Shown: positions 31,612 through 41,167, counted from the stretch's first letter. The stretch: 64,000 nt of DNA from Hoyosella levis (GCF_026008515.1 NZ_BQYM01000012.1:41304-105303), one strand, 5' to 3'. Made by a program: numbers and translations. The notes: generated by a model from the sequence alone, not told the origin.

Positions 31612-32160
31612 ATGAACGCATCGCTGCGCCGCCGAGGCGCGTCCGCCCTGGCAGTCCTTGCCTCCACCGCTGTCCTGGCCGCTGGCTGCGGCAGCGACGG
31701 CCCCACCGAGGCCGAGCTGGCCGCCCAGGCCGCCGCCGCCGAGGCCGAGGCCGTCCAGCCGATCCCCGACGAGGCATCCGCTGTCGTCGAGCAGTTCGTG
31801 GCCACCGCGCTGGCCTGGAACCCCGCCGACGAGCAGCCCGAGCGCGCGGCGTTCGACCGGGCAAAGGTGTGGATGACCCCGGAGGCCGGGGAGGCCGGGC
31901 AGCTGCGCGGCCGCGTGCCGTCCGCGCCGTTCGACCGCATCCGGGAGGAAGGCGGCAACATCACCGCCGATGCCGATGTCACCGGCCTGGAATGGACGGA
32001 CGGGGAGAACATCACCGCGACGTTCGACGCGACCCAGTTCGTCACCAACGGCGTGGACGTGCCCTACCGGCTGGCATCGCTGACCGGCGAGGCCCTGCTG
32101 GTGCCCGAGGAGCGCACCGAGCAGTGGCGCATCATGTCCCTGCGCATCGCCGAGAACTAG
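31612..32160 (+). CDS. Lipoprotein of the mobile element
   Basis: 182 residues. A positively charged N-terminus (MNASLRRRG), a hydrophobic stretch and lipobox LAAGC place the lipidated Cys near residue 26. An Ala/Glu-rich linker follows, then a compact domain of about 120 residues (VVEQFVATALAW, VPSAPFDRIREEGG, WRIMSLRIAEN) with the size and character of an NTF2/VirB8-like periplasmic domain. Comparable lipoproteins accompany actinobacterial conjugation genes; the one at 57845-58471 is built alike. Confidence 0.75.
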   Translation: MNASLRRRGASALAVLASTAVLAAGCGSDGPTEAELAAQAAAAEAEAVQPIPDEASAVVEQFVATALAWNPADEQPERAAFDRAKVWMTPEAGEAGQLRGRVPSAPFDRIREEGGNITADADVTGLEWTDGENITATFDATQFVTNGVDVPYRLASLTGEALLVPEERTEQWRIMSLRIAEN

Positions 32161-32180
32161 CAGGACGGGCGCGGATCGAG

Positions 32181-32206
32181 CGGGGGCGGGCTGGTGCTCG
32201 CCCCCG
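32181..32206 (+). terminator. Hairpin after the lipoprotein gene
   Basis: CGGGGGCG (32181-32188) pairs with CGCCCCCG (32199-32206) over a 10-base loop, 20 bases after the stop. Followed by a mixed GTCGTCGTT tract and no clear U-run. Confidence 0.5.
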
Positions 32207-32392
32207 TCGTCGTTCCCGGATCAGGGGAAAGAGCAAGGGGCTGCCGCGACCCGCTCCGCGGGCCTTGCCATGTATGACCCCGTGCCCCGGCCCGCCACCT
32301 CATCGCCCAGGCGTTCCCCTGCTGCCACCATCGCCCGCGCGTGGCCACCGCCACCGGAAAGGGGTCGGGGAGGACCAAGAAAAAATGATATA

Positions 32393-32425
32393 TGCGGTAG
32401 ACATATAGTATCTACTGCGGTAGAC
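32393..32425 (+). promoter_or_regulatory. Direct-repeat operator/promoter before the 32.5-kb gene
   Basis: TGCGGTAGAC occurs at 32393-32402 and 32416-32425, a 23-base period, in a markedly A+T-rich stretch (ATGATATATG, CATATAGTAT). The arms GTAGA and TCTAC also form a small dyad across the middle. This is the likely promoter of the gene at 32478. The 230 bases before it hold only the terminator hairpin. Confidence 0.5.
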
Positions 32426-32477
32426 TCATTGGTGAGGGGCAGGCACGAGGCCAGCCCCGGACCCCCGGGAGGGAACC

Positions 32478-32792
32478 ATGATCGTCCGCATCTTCCACAA
32501 CATCGCCCGCGACGAGCAGGGCCGCCACGCAGGATTCGCGGGATACCGCCCCGGCCACCAGGTCGAGCTGGTCTTCGCCTACAGCGCCGAGGGCAGCGAC
32601 GACGAGCTGCTCGAGCGCGCGTTCTTCCTGACCAACATCGGCTCCGGCCCGCTCGCCGATGCCTACCGCGCGCGGGGGCTGCGCTCGCTGTCGGTCGGCG
32701 ACGTGCTGGCCATCGGCCAGCGCTACTACGGCTGCGACCGCATCGGCTGGCAGCCCATCGAGCGCCCCGCCCGCCAGTCCATCGCCGCCTAG
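32478..32792 (+). CDS. Conserved-looking hypothetical protein of the mobile element
   Basis: 104 residues, no known motif. Sequence begins MIVRIFHNIARDEQGRH and ends in a region with aromatic residues (RYYGCDRIGWQP). GC-rich codon use is like the neighbours and the ribosome site GGAGGGAAC is strong. It heads a row of three plus-strand genes (32478, 32876, 33378) with short spacers containing ribosome sites of similar form, so they are probably one operon. Possible role in element maintenance. Confidence 0.65.
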   Translation: MIVRIFHNIARDEQGRHAGFAGYRPGHQVELVFAYSAEGSDDELLERAFFLTNIGSGPLADAYRARGLRSLSVGDVLAIGQRYYGCDRIGWQPIERPARQSIAA

Positions 32793-32875
32793 CCGGTCCC
32801 CTGTCGGGCAGGCCGGTCCCACGGCCTGCCCGGCCCCAGCGGCCACCACCCGGCCACGAGCCCCAGGAGAACCCC

Positions 32876-33322
32876 ATGATCGAGCCACTCGACAGCGACC
32901 TGCCCGAGCCCTACGCGCTGGAGATGCCCCCGCTCGTCCACCGCATCCGCATCCACGACGGCCACGAGCTCCACTACGTGCCGGGCTGGATGGTCACCGC
33001 GCTCGTCGCCGGCTACGGCGAGGCGCAGTGGCACTACCCGGACTGGCCGACCGCCCGCCGCGCCGCCGAGCGGATCGCCGCCCGCGCCACCGCGCCCGCC
33101 GCGCGGATCGCTGGCCGGCCACTGGTCCACCGGAGCATCGACGCGCCCCACCGGGAGCGGATCGAGCCGTCGAGCACCCACCACCGGGACTGGATCGTGC
33201 GCGCCGAGGTCATCGAGAACGATGGCGACGAGCACCCCCAGGCGTGGTACTTCAGCGACTGGCACCAGGCCATCGCCCACGCCGGATCGCTCGTGGCCGA
33301 GCACGCATCCAGCGACCACTGA
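32876..33322 (+). CDS. Hypothetical protein
   Basis: 148 residues, rich in His, Trp and Ala (WHYPDWPTARRAAERIAAR; HPQAWYFSDWHQAIAHAG). Two similar segments, DWPTARRAAERI and DWHQAIAHAGSL, suggest an internal duplication of a small helical unit with a preceding aromatic strand. Start ATG 32876 after AGGAGAA. No functional motif recognised. Confidence 0.65.
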   Translation: MIEPLDSDLPEPYALEMPPLVHRIRIHDGHELHYVPGWMVTALVAGYGEAQWHYPDWPTARRAAERIAARATAPAARIAGRPLVHRSIDAPHRERIEPSSTHHRDWIVRAEVIENDGDEHPQAWYFSDWHQAIAHAGSLVAEHASSDH

Positions 33323-33377
33323 CACCATCCCGCCCCGGTGCCGCCCGCGCGGCACCGGGGCGGGGCAAGGAGCCCCC

Positions 33378-33932
33378 ATGAGCACCGACCGCGAGAACAT
33401 CGACCGCGAGCCCACCGACCACCTCATCGACGCCGCCGACATCGACGGCGACGACCACGACACCGAGGAGGCCTGGCTGCTCGGAGCGCTGCTGTGGGCT
33501 CGCCGCGCCGAGGTCGAGCGCGCCGCCGAGCTGCTCGATCCCGCCGACTTCCACCGCCCCCTGCACGCCGAGCTGTTCGCCCTGATCGCCCGCGAGGCCC
33601 GCGCCGGGCGCGGGCACCGCCCGCCCGACATCCTCGCCGCCCTCGCCGCCGAGGGCGGCACCGCCGGGCACCGGGGAGGCCAGGCCGCCCGCGCGCTCAC
33701 CGCCGCGACCACCAGCGGGGCGGACCCGCTGCGCCTGCCCGTCCACGCCTACCTCGTGTGCGCCGCCGCCGCCCGCCGCGCCACCATCCTCGCCGCCCAC
33801 GACCTGCTCGACGCCGCCGAGCGCGCCGGGGAGCACGAGCTGTTCCCCCGCCTGCTCGCCCACGGCCGCGCCGCGCGCGCCCGCGAGCAGCGCATGGCCT
33901 GCCTGCGCGCCTGGTCCGGGCGCGAGCCCTGA
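33378..33932 (+). CDS. DnaB-helicase N-terminal-domain-like protein
   Basis: 184 residues. Residues 28-80 (EEAWLLGALLWARRAEVERA, LDPADFHRPLHAELFALIA) match the N-terminal interaction domain of replicative DnaB helicases, but no RecA-like ATPase domain follows. The rest is Ala-rich helix. Such stand-alone domains occur on actinobacterial plasmids and could act in primase or helicase loading. Start ATG 33378 after AAGGAG. Role in element replication is inferred. Confidence 0.7.
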   Translation: MSTDRENIDREPTDHLIDAADIDGDDHDTEEAWLLGALLWARRAEVERAAELLDPADFHRPLHAELFALIAREARAGRGHRPPDILAALAAEGGTAGHRGGQAARALTAATTSGADPLRLPVHAYLVCAAAARRATILAAHDLLDAAERAGEHELFPRLLAHGRAARAREQRMACLRAWSGREP

Positions 33933-33954
33933 CACCCGCTAGCTTTGCCGATAT

Positions 33955-33970
33955 ATAGCGCTAGCGCTAT
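33955..33970. promoter_or_regulatory. Perfect 16-bp palindrome before the toxin-antitoxin fusion gene
   Basis: ATAGCGCTAGCGCTAT reads the same on both strands. It is preceded by GATAT, so it overlaps a TATAT-type -10 region, and it ends 10 bases before the ATG at 33981. Autoregulatory toxin-antitoxin operators look like this. Confidence 0.6.
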
Positions 33971-33980
33971 GCTGTGGGGC

Positions 33981-34550
33981 ATGTGGTCGATCCACCTCGC
34001 CCCCGACGCCCTGGCCTGGCTGCGCGGCCTTCCCCCCGCCGACCAGGCCGCCATCACCGCCCTGCTCGACGACCTGCCGGCCACCGGGCCACCGGCCCCG
34101 CCGCGCCTGCTGCGCGCCCGCGCGCCCTCCGGGGACCATCACCTGCGCTGCTCCATCGACGGCAGCGACATCCTCGTCCACGGCGACCTCGCCCCCGACC
34201 GCGACGGTGCCCTGCCCTGGCCCCGCGCCCGCGACCAGCTCGCCACAGCCCGCGATGAACCCGCCCGCCGCGCCCACGACGACGCGCTGCGCCGCGCCCG
34301 CCTCGACCGGGCCCTCGCCGCCCTCGCCCGCGACGCCCGCGCGGGAGCGGGGCTCTCGCAGGCCGCGCTCGCCGCGGCGTGCGGCACCACCCAGTCGGCC
34401 ATCGCGGCCATCGAGTCCGGCGCGCGCGTGCCGGGCCTGGACATGCTCGACCGCATCGCCCGCGCCACCGGCCACCGCCTCGCCCTCGGCCTCGCCCCCG
34501 CCACCGGCGACGACACCATGACCCCCGCCACCAGGACCAGGGACGGGTAA
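33981..34550 (+). CDS. Fused RelE/ParE-like toxin and XRE-type antitoxin (probable)
   Basis: 189 residues. Residues 1-75 look like a ParE/RelE/HigB-type toxin: MWSIHLAPDALAWLRGLPP, then DQAAITALLDDL, and LLRARAP before strand LRCSIDGSDILVHGDL. An Ala/Arg-rich linker follows. Residues 110-175 are a Cro/C1-type HTH: GLSQAALAAACGTTQSAIA, ESGARVPGLDMLDRIARATG. The two parts are normally encoded by a gene pair in higBA/parDE-type loci, so this is a single-chain version. ATG 33981 is preferred over 33969 because the fold starts there. Alternatively the N-terminal part is now only a regulatory domain. Confidence 0.65.
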   Translation: MWSIHLAPDALAWLRGLPPADQAAITALLDDLPATGPPAPPRLLRARAPSGDHHLRCSIDGSDILVHGDLAPDRDGALPWPRARDQLATARDEPARRAHDDALRRARLDRALAALARDARAGAGLSQAALAAACGTTQSAIAAIESGARVPGLDMLDRIARATGHRLALGLAPATGDDTMTPATRTRDG

Positions 34551-34737
34551 GGACCATCACATTCCCGCGCGCGGCTAACGACGACCTCGTTTTCCCAGGA
34601 TGGAGTTCAAACACGCAGGCAGGACGCCCTGCCGCTCCAACCACGAGGACGACACATGGCACGCCGACGCGGGCGCGACGACAACCAGCAAGACCTGTTT
34701 TCCCTGCTGAACGACGAGACCAACGAGGAGACGACCC

Positions 34738-35379
34738 ATGAGCCGAGCACGCGACCTGCTGGACGAGGCGTACCGGACGCACCTGAGCCTGCCGCCGGAG
34801 TGGACCGACCAGCAGAAGGAGGACTACCTCGACCGGGAAGCGACGAGGCTCGAGCGCCTCTACAACCAGGTCCAGGCCGACCTGCAGGACACCTATCTGA
34901 GGGAGTGGAAGGCCCGCTACGACAAGATCCCGGACTTCCTGACCCACGCGGGACTGGTGCGCAACTCCCAGATCGAGGCATGGAACGTGGTCCTCGACCA
35001 GGAGGTGTGGAGCCTGATCGAGCCGGACGAGGACGAGGAGGAGTGGATGCACGAGGAGACCAACGAGGAGCACTACCAGCGCAAGCTGGCGGAGCTGTAC
35101 CACGACCCGGATCGCTGGAAGACCCCGTGGGTGGAGACCCTGGCCGAGGCCCGGGCGCTGGCCGAGACGCTCTGGCCGGACGAGGACCAGGAGTTCCACT
35201 TCCTGATGGGCGAGTACCTGACGGTGCGGACCGACCAGCAGCGGATGGTGCCGATGAGCGCGGACGAGCCCCTGGCGATCCAGATGGCCCAGGAGGTCCG
35301 CGAGTTCGCGCCCGAGCGCAGGAGGATGCTCGACGAGCAGATAGCCAAGGGCCGCGCGCGGCGGGCCAACCAGGCCTGA
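34738..35379 (+). CDS. Acidic helical protein of the conjugative element
   Basis: 213 residues, strongly acidic (IEPDEDEEEW, ETNEEHYQRKLAEL) and mostly helical, no known domain. An ATG at 34656 opens another frame which overlaps this whole gene and encodes the peptide DNQQDLFSLLNDE before it; in the overlapped region that other frame reads like noise (Pro/Gly/Arg-rich), so this frame is the coding one. The stop (TGA 35377-35379) overlaps a CTG that may start the methylase-helicase gene. Charge and position suggest a DNA-mimic or partner protein of the helicase; this is inference. Confidence 0.7.
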   Translation: MSRARDLLDEAYRTHLSLPPEWTDQQKEDYLDREATRLERLYNQVQADLQDTYLREWKARYDKIPDFLTHAGLVRNSQIEAWNVVLDQEVWSLIEPDEDEEEWMHEETNEEHYQRKLAELYHDPDRWKTPWVETLAEARALAETLWPDEDQEFHFLMGEYLTVRTDQQRMVPMSADEPLAIQMAQEVREFAPERRRMLDEQIAKGRARRANQA

Positions 35380-38300
35380 TCGTCCCGCCGCCACGGCGGC
35401 GGCGCGGCCACGACCCCGCCCAGCAGGACCTGTTCGCCCTGCTCGGAGATGAGGCCGAGGACCAGCCCACGCCCGCGCGCGCCCACGATCCCGGCGCTGC
35501 TCCCCTGCCCCCGGCCGCGCCCGCCGCACCCGCGCACGAGCCGGTCGCCGAGCCCACGACGCCGGCGGTCGAGGCGGTGGACTGGCGCGCCGACGAGGTC
35601 ACCGTGCCCTCGGGCGCGAAGTCCCGCGCGCGGGCCAACATCGCCGCCATCGAGCTGCTCGAGGTCCTCGACCGCGAGGGACGCCACGCCACCCGCGACG
35701 AGCAAGCGACCCTCGCCGCATGGTCGGGATGGGGCGCGATCCCGAAGGTGTTCGATGCCCGCGACGAGTCCTGGCGCGCGGAGCACGACCGCCTCCGCGA
35801 GCTGCTCGATCCCCGCGACCACGACCGCGCCCGCGCCTCGACCCTCAACGCCCACTACACCGACCCCGCGGTGGTCTCCGCGGTCTGGGACGCCCTCGCC
35901 GCGGCCGGGCTCGACGGCGGCCGCGTCCTCGAGCCCGGCTGCGGATCGGGCAACTTCATCGGCCAGCGCCCCGCCGGGGTGCAGATGGTCGGGGTGGAGC
36001 TCGACCCGATCACCGCGCGCATCGCCGCGCGCCTGTACCCCTCCGCGCAGGTCCGCAACGAGGGGTTCGAGACCACCCGCGCGCCCTCGGGCAGCTTCGC
36101 CGCGACCGTGGGCAACGTGCCCTTCGGGTCCTACACCGTCCACGATCCCGTCCACAACCCCGACCGCTACCCCATCCATAACCACTTCATCCTCAAGTCG
36201 GTGGACCTGACCGCGCCGGGCGGCTACATCGCGGTCATCACCTCCCGCTACACCCTCGACGCCGCCGACGAGCGCGCCCGCCGCGACATCGCCCGCAACG
36301 CCGACCTGATCGCCGCCTACCGCCTGCCCACCAACGCCTTCGACCGCGTCGCGGGAACCTCGGTGGTCACCGACCTGCTCGTGCTGCGCCGCCGCGCCAC
36401 CGAGCGCGACCCCGCCGCGCCCATGCCCGGCTGGGTCGCCACCCGCGAGATCGACGTGCCCCGCGCCGAGAACGACACCGAGGCCGTCCCGATCCGGCTC
36501 AACACCTACTGGCAGGACCACCCCGACCACGTCCTGGGAACCCCGGTGGCCAGCCACGGGATGCACCACCGCGACGACCTGCGCGTGATCGCCGGGACCG
36601 CGCCGCTGGCCGAGCAGCTGCGAGCGGTCCTGGGCACCGACATCGCCGCGGCGCGGGGCGCCGGGCTCGGGCTCGACCCCGCCCCCGCGACCACCAGCGC
36701 CACGATGGACACCAGCGCCGGGCTCGTCCTGGCCGGGACCGCCACCGGCGAGCCCGACCTCTACACCCTGCGCCACGACCCCGAGCGCGACGCCATCGAG
36801 CAGTGGGACGGCACCGGATGGGCCGCGCTGGACCGGCTGCCCGCCCGCAAGGCCACCGAGTGGCGGCAGCTGCTCGGAATCCGCGACGTCGCCCAGCAGC
36901 TCACCTTCGCCCAGCGCGACGGCCAGCCCCCCGAGGTCCGCCAGCTCCTGCGCGGCGAGCTGAACCGCCGCTACGACGCCTACGTCGAGCGCTACGGCCC
37001 GATCAACCGCTTCGCCTGGACCCGCCCCTCCCCGGTCACCCAGGACCGCCACGACGCCAAGCTCGCCCGCCTCGAGACGGCATGGCGCGAGCGCAACCGC
37101 GACGAGGACGGGGTGCCCTACCAGGGAGCCATCCCCGCCGAGGTGCTCGGGGAGATGGACGAGAAATCCTGGCAGCCAGCCACCGCCACCAAGCGCCAGG
37201 CCCACCTCGACGGCGGGCTGCGCGACGACCCGACGTTCACCATCCTCGCCGCGCTCGAGGACTTCGACGAGGACACCGGCACCGCCACCAAGACCGCCCT
37301 GTTCTCCCGCGACGTCCTCACCGCCCGCCAGCCCCGCGAGCGCGCCGATACCCCCCAGGAGGCCCTCGCCCTCGCCGCGGCCGGGCGCGAGACGATCCAG
37401 GCCAGCGACATCGCCCGCCTGCTCGGCTGCGACACCGAGACCGCCATCGAGCGCATCGCGGGCCTGGCCTACCCCGACCACCGCGACCCGCAGGCATGGG
37501 TGCCCGCCGCGGCCTACCTGTCGGGAAACGTCGTGGCCAAGCTCGACGAGGCCCGCGCGCTCGCCGCGACCGACCCGCGCTACGCCCCCGGAGCCCAGGC
37601 GCTGGCCGCCGCCCAGCCCGAGCGCGTCACCCACGACCAGATCCGGATCCGCCCCGGCACCCCGTGGATCGACCCCTCCATCATCGCCGCCTTCGCCACC
37701 GAGACCTTCGGCCTGGCCGCGGTCACCGCCGACCACGTCGGCGGCGAATGGAGCCTGGAAGGCCGCGGCAACAAGCACTCGGTGGCGATGACCGAGACGT
37801 GGGGCACCGGGCACCGCGACTGCGACGCGCTATCGCTGCTGGCCAAGCTGTGCAACTCCAAGTCCATCGTCGTGCGCCGCACCCCCGCGGAGATCGCCAA
37901 GGACGGCGGCGACGAGCTGGACATGAAGGGAACCTTCGCCGCGCAGGCCAAGGCCCAGAAGATCAGCGAGCACTTCCAGTCCTGGCTGTGGGCCGACCCC
38001 GTGCGCCGCGACCAGCTCGAGAACACCTACAACCGGATGTTCAACAACCTGCGCGCCCCCGCCCACGACGGCGCGCACCTGGACTTCCCCGGCCTGTCCG
38101 ACCAGTTCACCCCGCACTACTACCAGCGCGACGCCGTCGCCCGGATCATCAGCGAGCCCACCGTGCTGCTCGATCACGTCGTCGGCGCGGGCAAGACCGG
38201 CACCATGTTCATGGGCGCGATGGAGCTCAAGCGCCTCGGCCTGGCCCAGCAGCCGTGGATCGTGGTGCCCAACCACCTGCTCGAGCAGTTCGGGCGCGAG

Positions 38301-39353
38301 GCCAAGCAGTGGTACCCCGCCGCCAAGGTGCTCATGGGCACCGCGGCGACCAACCCGGAGGGACGCCGCCGCCTGGTCGCCCAGTCCGCCACCGGCGACT
38401 GGGACATGGTCATCGTCGCCCAGTCGGCGTTCACCGCGATCAAGGTCGATCCCGCCCGCCAGCGCGACTACATCGAGCGCGAGCTGGCCGAGATGCACGA
38501 GCAGCTCTCCGCCACCCGCGAGGACGGCACCGAGAGCACCGTCAAGCGCATCCAGAACGCGATCAACGCCGCCGAGGAGAAGCTGCAGCGGCTGACCGAC
38601 CAGGACCGCAAGGACACCGGCCTGCGGTTCGAGGACTCCGGCTGCGACTACCTGTTCATCGACGAGGCCCACGGCTACAAGAACCTGGGCCGCGCCTCCA
38701 ACATCGCCGAGCTGAACCTCGCCGACTCCGCGCAGAAGGCATCGGACCTCGACATGAAGCTGGGCATCCTGCGCGAGCGCCGCCACGACCAGGCCGTCGC
38801 CGCCGGGCGCGACCCCAGCGCTGAGTCCGGGCGCGTGGCCACCCTGGCCACCGGCACGCCCGTGGCGAACTCGCTGGCCGAGCTGTGGGTGATGCAGCGC
38901 TACCTGCGACCGGACCTGCTCGCCGAGGCCGGGGTCGCCAACGTCAACGACTGGGGCGCGGCCTTCACCGGCACCACCACGAGCATCGAGGTCAACGCCA
39001 CCGGCACCAAGCTCGCCCCGGTCACCCGCGTCGGCATGTTCGTCAACCTGCCCGAGCTGGTGCGGATCAACGAGCAGTTCACCGACACCGTCACCCGCGA
39101 GCACGTCACCGCCGCGCTGCCCGCCCTCGAGGGCGGCAAGCGCTCGATCGTCACCCTCTCGCCGTCCCAGGAGGTCCGCGACTTCATCACCGACCTCGCC
39201 TGGCGCGCGGACAACCTCGACCCCAGGCGTCCCGACCTCGACAACAACCTCAAGATCGCCAACGATGGCCGCAACGTCACCCTCGACCCCCGCCTGGCGG
39301 GGCTGCCCGCCCCACCGATGGCGGCCGCGCCGCGGCGGTGGCCGAGCACGTGA
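35376..39353 (+). CDS. DarB-like N6-DNA methylase/SNF2-type helicase, first part (frameshifted)
   Basis: First portion of a giant protein. N6-methyltransferase motif I is VLEPGCGSGNFIG (about base 35930) and motif IV is VGNVPFGSY, a variant of N-P-P-F/Y. A superfamily 2 helicase core follows: Walker A-like VVGAGKTGTM at about 38180 and DEAH box YLFIDEAHGYKN at about 38655. The open frame extends unbroken from ATG 34656, but 34738-35379 is coding in a different frame, so the start is unsettled; CTG 35376 (CTGA overlap with the previous stop) and GTG 35577 are options. The frame runs off after 39313. Related proteins (P1 DarB, ICE-borne SNF2-methylases) protect incoming DNA from restriction. 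Confidence 0.8.
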   Translation: MIVPPPRRRRGHDPAQQDLFALLGDEAEDQPTPARAHDPGAAPLPPAAPAAPAHEPVAEPTTPAVEAVDWRADEVTVPSGAKSRARANIAAIELLEVLDREGRHATRDEQATLAAWSGWGAIPKVFDARDESWRAEHDRLRELLDPRDHDRARASTLNAHYTDPAVVSAVWDALAAAGLDGGRVLEPGCGSGNFIGQRPAGVQMVGVELDPITARIAARLYPSAQVRNEGFETTRAPSGSFAATVGNVPFGSYTVHDPVHNPDRYPIHNHFILKSVDLTAPGGYIAVITSRYTLDAADERARRDIARNADLIAAYRLPTNAFDRVAGTSVVTDLLVLRRRATERDPAAPMPGWVATREIDVPRAENDTEAVPIRLNTYWQDHPDHVLGTPVASHGMHHRDDLRVIAGTAPLAEQLRAVLGTDIAAARGAGLGLDPAPATTSATMDTSAGLVLAGTATGEPDLYTLRHDPERDAIEQWDGTGWAALDRLPARKATEWRQLLGIRDVAQQLTFAQRDGQPPEVRQLLRGELNRRYDAYVERYGPINRFAWTRPSPVTQDRHDAKLARLETAWRERNRDEDGVPYQGAIPAEVLGEMDEKSWQPATATKRQAHLDGGLRDDPTFTILAALEDFDEDTGTATKTALFSRDVLTARQPRERADTPQEALALAAAGRETIQASDIARLLGCDTETAIERIAGLAYPDHRDPQAWVPAAAYLSGNVVAKLDEARALAATDPRYAPGAQALAAAQPERVTHDQIRIRPGTPWIDPSIIAAFATETFGLAAVTADHVGGEWSLEGRGNKHSVAMTETWGTGHRDCDALSLLAKLCNSKSIVVRRTPAEIAKDGGDELDMKGTFAAQAKAQKISEHFQSWLWADPVRRDQLENTYNRMFNNLRAPAHDGAHLDFPGLSDQFTPHYYQRDAVARIISEPTVLLDHVVGAGKTGTMFMGAMELKRLGLAQQPWIVVPNHLLEQFGREAKQWYPAAKVLMGTAATNPEGRRRLVAQSATGDWDMVIVAQSAFTAIKVDPARQRDYIERELAEMHEQLSATREDGTESTVKRIQNAINAAEEKLQRLTDQDRKDTGLRFEDSGCDYLFIDEAHGYKNLGRASNIAELNLADSAQKASDLDMKLGILRERRHDQAVAAGRDPSAESGRVATLATGTPVANSLAELWVMQRYLRPDLLAEAGVANVNDWGAAFTGTTTSIEVNATGTKLAPVTRVGMFVNLPELVRINEQFTDTVTREHVTAALPALEGGKRSIVTLSPSQEVRDFITDLAWRADNLDPRRPDLDNNLKIANDGRNVTLDPRLAGLPAPPMAAAPRRWPST

Positions 39354-41167
39354 TGCGCGTCGAGGCCCGCACCAGCGGCACCGAGTACCGCAACGCCGAT
39401 GGCACGACCTCGCCGGGCGCGCTCCAGATCGTCTTCTGCGACCGCGGCACCCCGAAGAAGAACCAGCCCGGCTTCACCGTCTACGACGCCATCCGCGACG
39501 AGCTGGTAGAGCGCGGCATGGACCCCGCCCGCATCCGCTTCATCCACGATGCCGAGCGTCCCGACGACAAGCTCGCCCTCGCCCAGGCCTGCCGCGATGG
39601 CCGCGTCTCGGTGCTCCTCGGCTCGACGGAGAAGATGGGCACCGGCCTCAACGTCCAGGCCCGCTGCGCGGCGATCCATCACGTCGATGTGCCGTGGCGG
39701 CCAGCTGACCTCGAGCAGCGCGAGGGCCGCGGCATCCGCCAGGGCAACCAGAACCCCAGCATCGAGATCCTCACCTACGCCGCCGAGGGCAGCTTCGACA
39801 CGATCATGTGGCAGAAGGTCGAGGCCAAGGCCAAGTTCATCGCCCAGATCAAGTCCCGCGACCTCGAGGTCCGCGAGGCCGAGGACCTCACGGGCGGCGA
39901 GCTGGGCAACGCCGCGGCGGCGACCAAGGCCGCAGCCACCGGCGACCCGCGCTACGTCCGCCGCGTGGAGCTCGACGACACCGTCAAGAAGCTGACCGCG
40001 CTCGAGCGCGCCCACTCCGAGGCCGCGGCGCGCAACCACTTCGACCAGAAGCGGCTCGCCGAGCACATCCCGGCGCTGTCCAAGGACATCGCCACGCTCG
40101 ACGCGCTGCGTCCCCAGCCCGAGCGGCCCAAGCAGTTCTCCTTCGCCGGGACAACGACCAGCGACCGCACCGAGGCGGCAAGCCTGCTCGGCACGGCATT
40201 GCGCGCGGCCTACCACAACGGAGCCCGCGCGGGCGCGCAGCACTACCAGACCATCGGCCACATCGACGACCTCGAGGTGATCGCCTCGCGCAGCGTCGTC
40301 GATGACGCCGTGCATGTCACCCTCGGCGTTCCCTCCACGCAGCGGCGCATCCCGCGCGCGGACCTGTTCGAGGGCCAGTCGATCTCCGCGCCGATCTCCG
40401 ATCCCACCGGGGCCAAGCATCGCGGGCTGCTCTCGCGCGTGGAGAACCTCGTGCGCGACCTGCCCGAGCATCGCGGCCGCCTGGCCGAGCAGCTCGACAC
40501 CGAGCGCGCCGCGCTCGAGGACCTGCGCTCGACCCAGGGCGCGCCGTTCGAGCACGCCGAGCAGCTCTCGGCAGCGCGCACGGAGCTGGCGGAGGTGTCG
40601 ATGGCCATCGCGCGGGAGGAATCCAGCGAGGCAGCGCGCGCCGCGCGCGCCGAGGCCGAGCAGCGCTTGCGCGAGACGGGCCGCGAGCCGGGCTGGTCGC
40701 TGGCGCTCAACCCGTCCCGGCAGACGATGGCGGAGATGGGCGCGCATTCGCTCGACGCGGCCCGCGAGGCCGCGCGCGAGGAGTTCGCCCGCAGGGCCGC
40801 CGAAGCGCGACCGTCCACCGCCACCACGACCGAGCACGACCAGGCCCCCGGCAAGGACAACACCCCCGGCAAGGAGACCGGCAAGGACAACGACACCGGC
40901 AAGGACACCGGGCCGCGCCCGCCGCTAGGGATGAGCGGCTACGGCCAGCGCTCGCCGCGCCCCGCCCAGGACAACACCACCGGCAAGGACAACGACACCG
41001 GCAAGGAGACCAGCAAGGACACCGGGCCGCGCCCGCCGCTGGGCATGAGCGGCTACGGGCCATCCACGCGCGGCCGCGCGGCCACCCTGCCCCCGCAAGG
41101 CTCGCCGCGACCGCCCGGAACCGGCAACGACCGCGACCGCGACCGCGACAACGGCCTCGGCGCGTAG
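39312..41167 (+). CDS. DarB-like methylase/helicase, C-terminal part (other frame)
   Basis: Continues the protein at 35376 after a one-base frame change: the C run at 39310-39313 has four C; five would join LAGLPAP to TDGGRAAAVAEHVMRV without loss. This part holds the second helicase lobe: LLGSTEKMGTGLNVQ, REGRGIRQGNQNP, and ILTYAAEGSFDTIMW, then long charged coils. The C-terminus has repeats of GKDNDTGKDTGPRPPLGMSG. Independent starts are weak, so it is either a dead gene, a programmed slip, or a sequencing error in the run. Combined length would be about 1,930 residues from CTG 35376. Confidence 0.75.

Noticed and set aside
35073..37814. 913-codon antisense frame over the methylase-helicase
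   Set aside because: A shadow of the GC-rich coding strand; no motif, composition dominated by Gly, Val and Asp.
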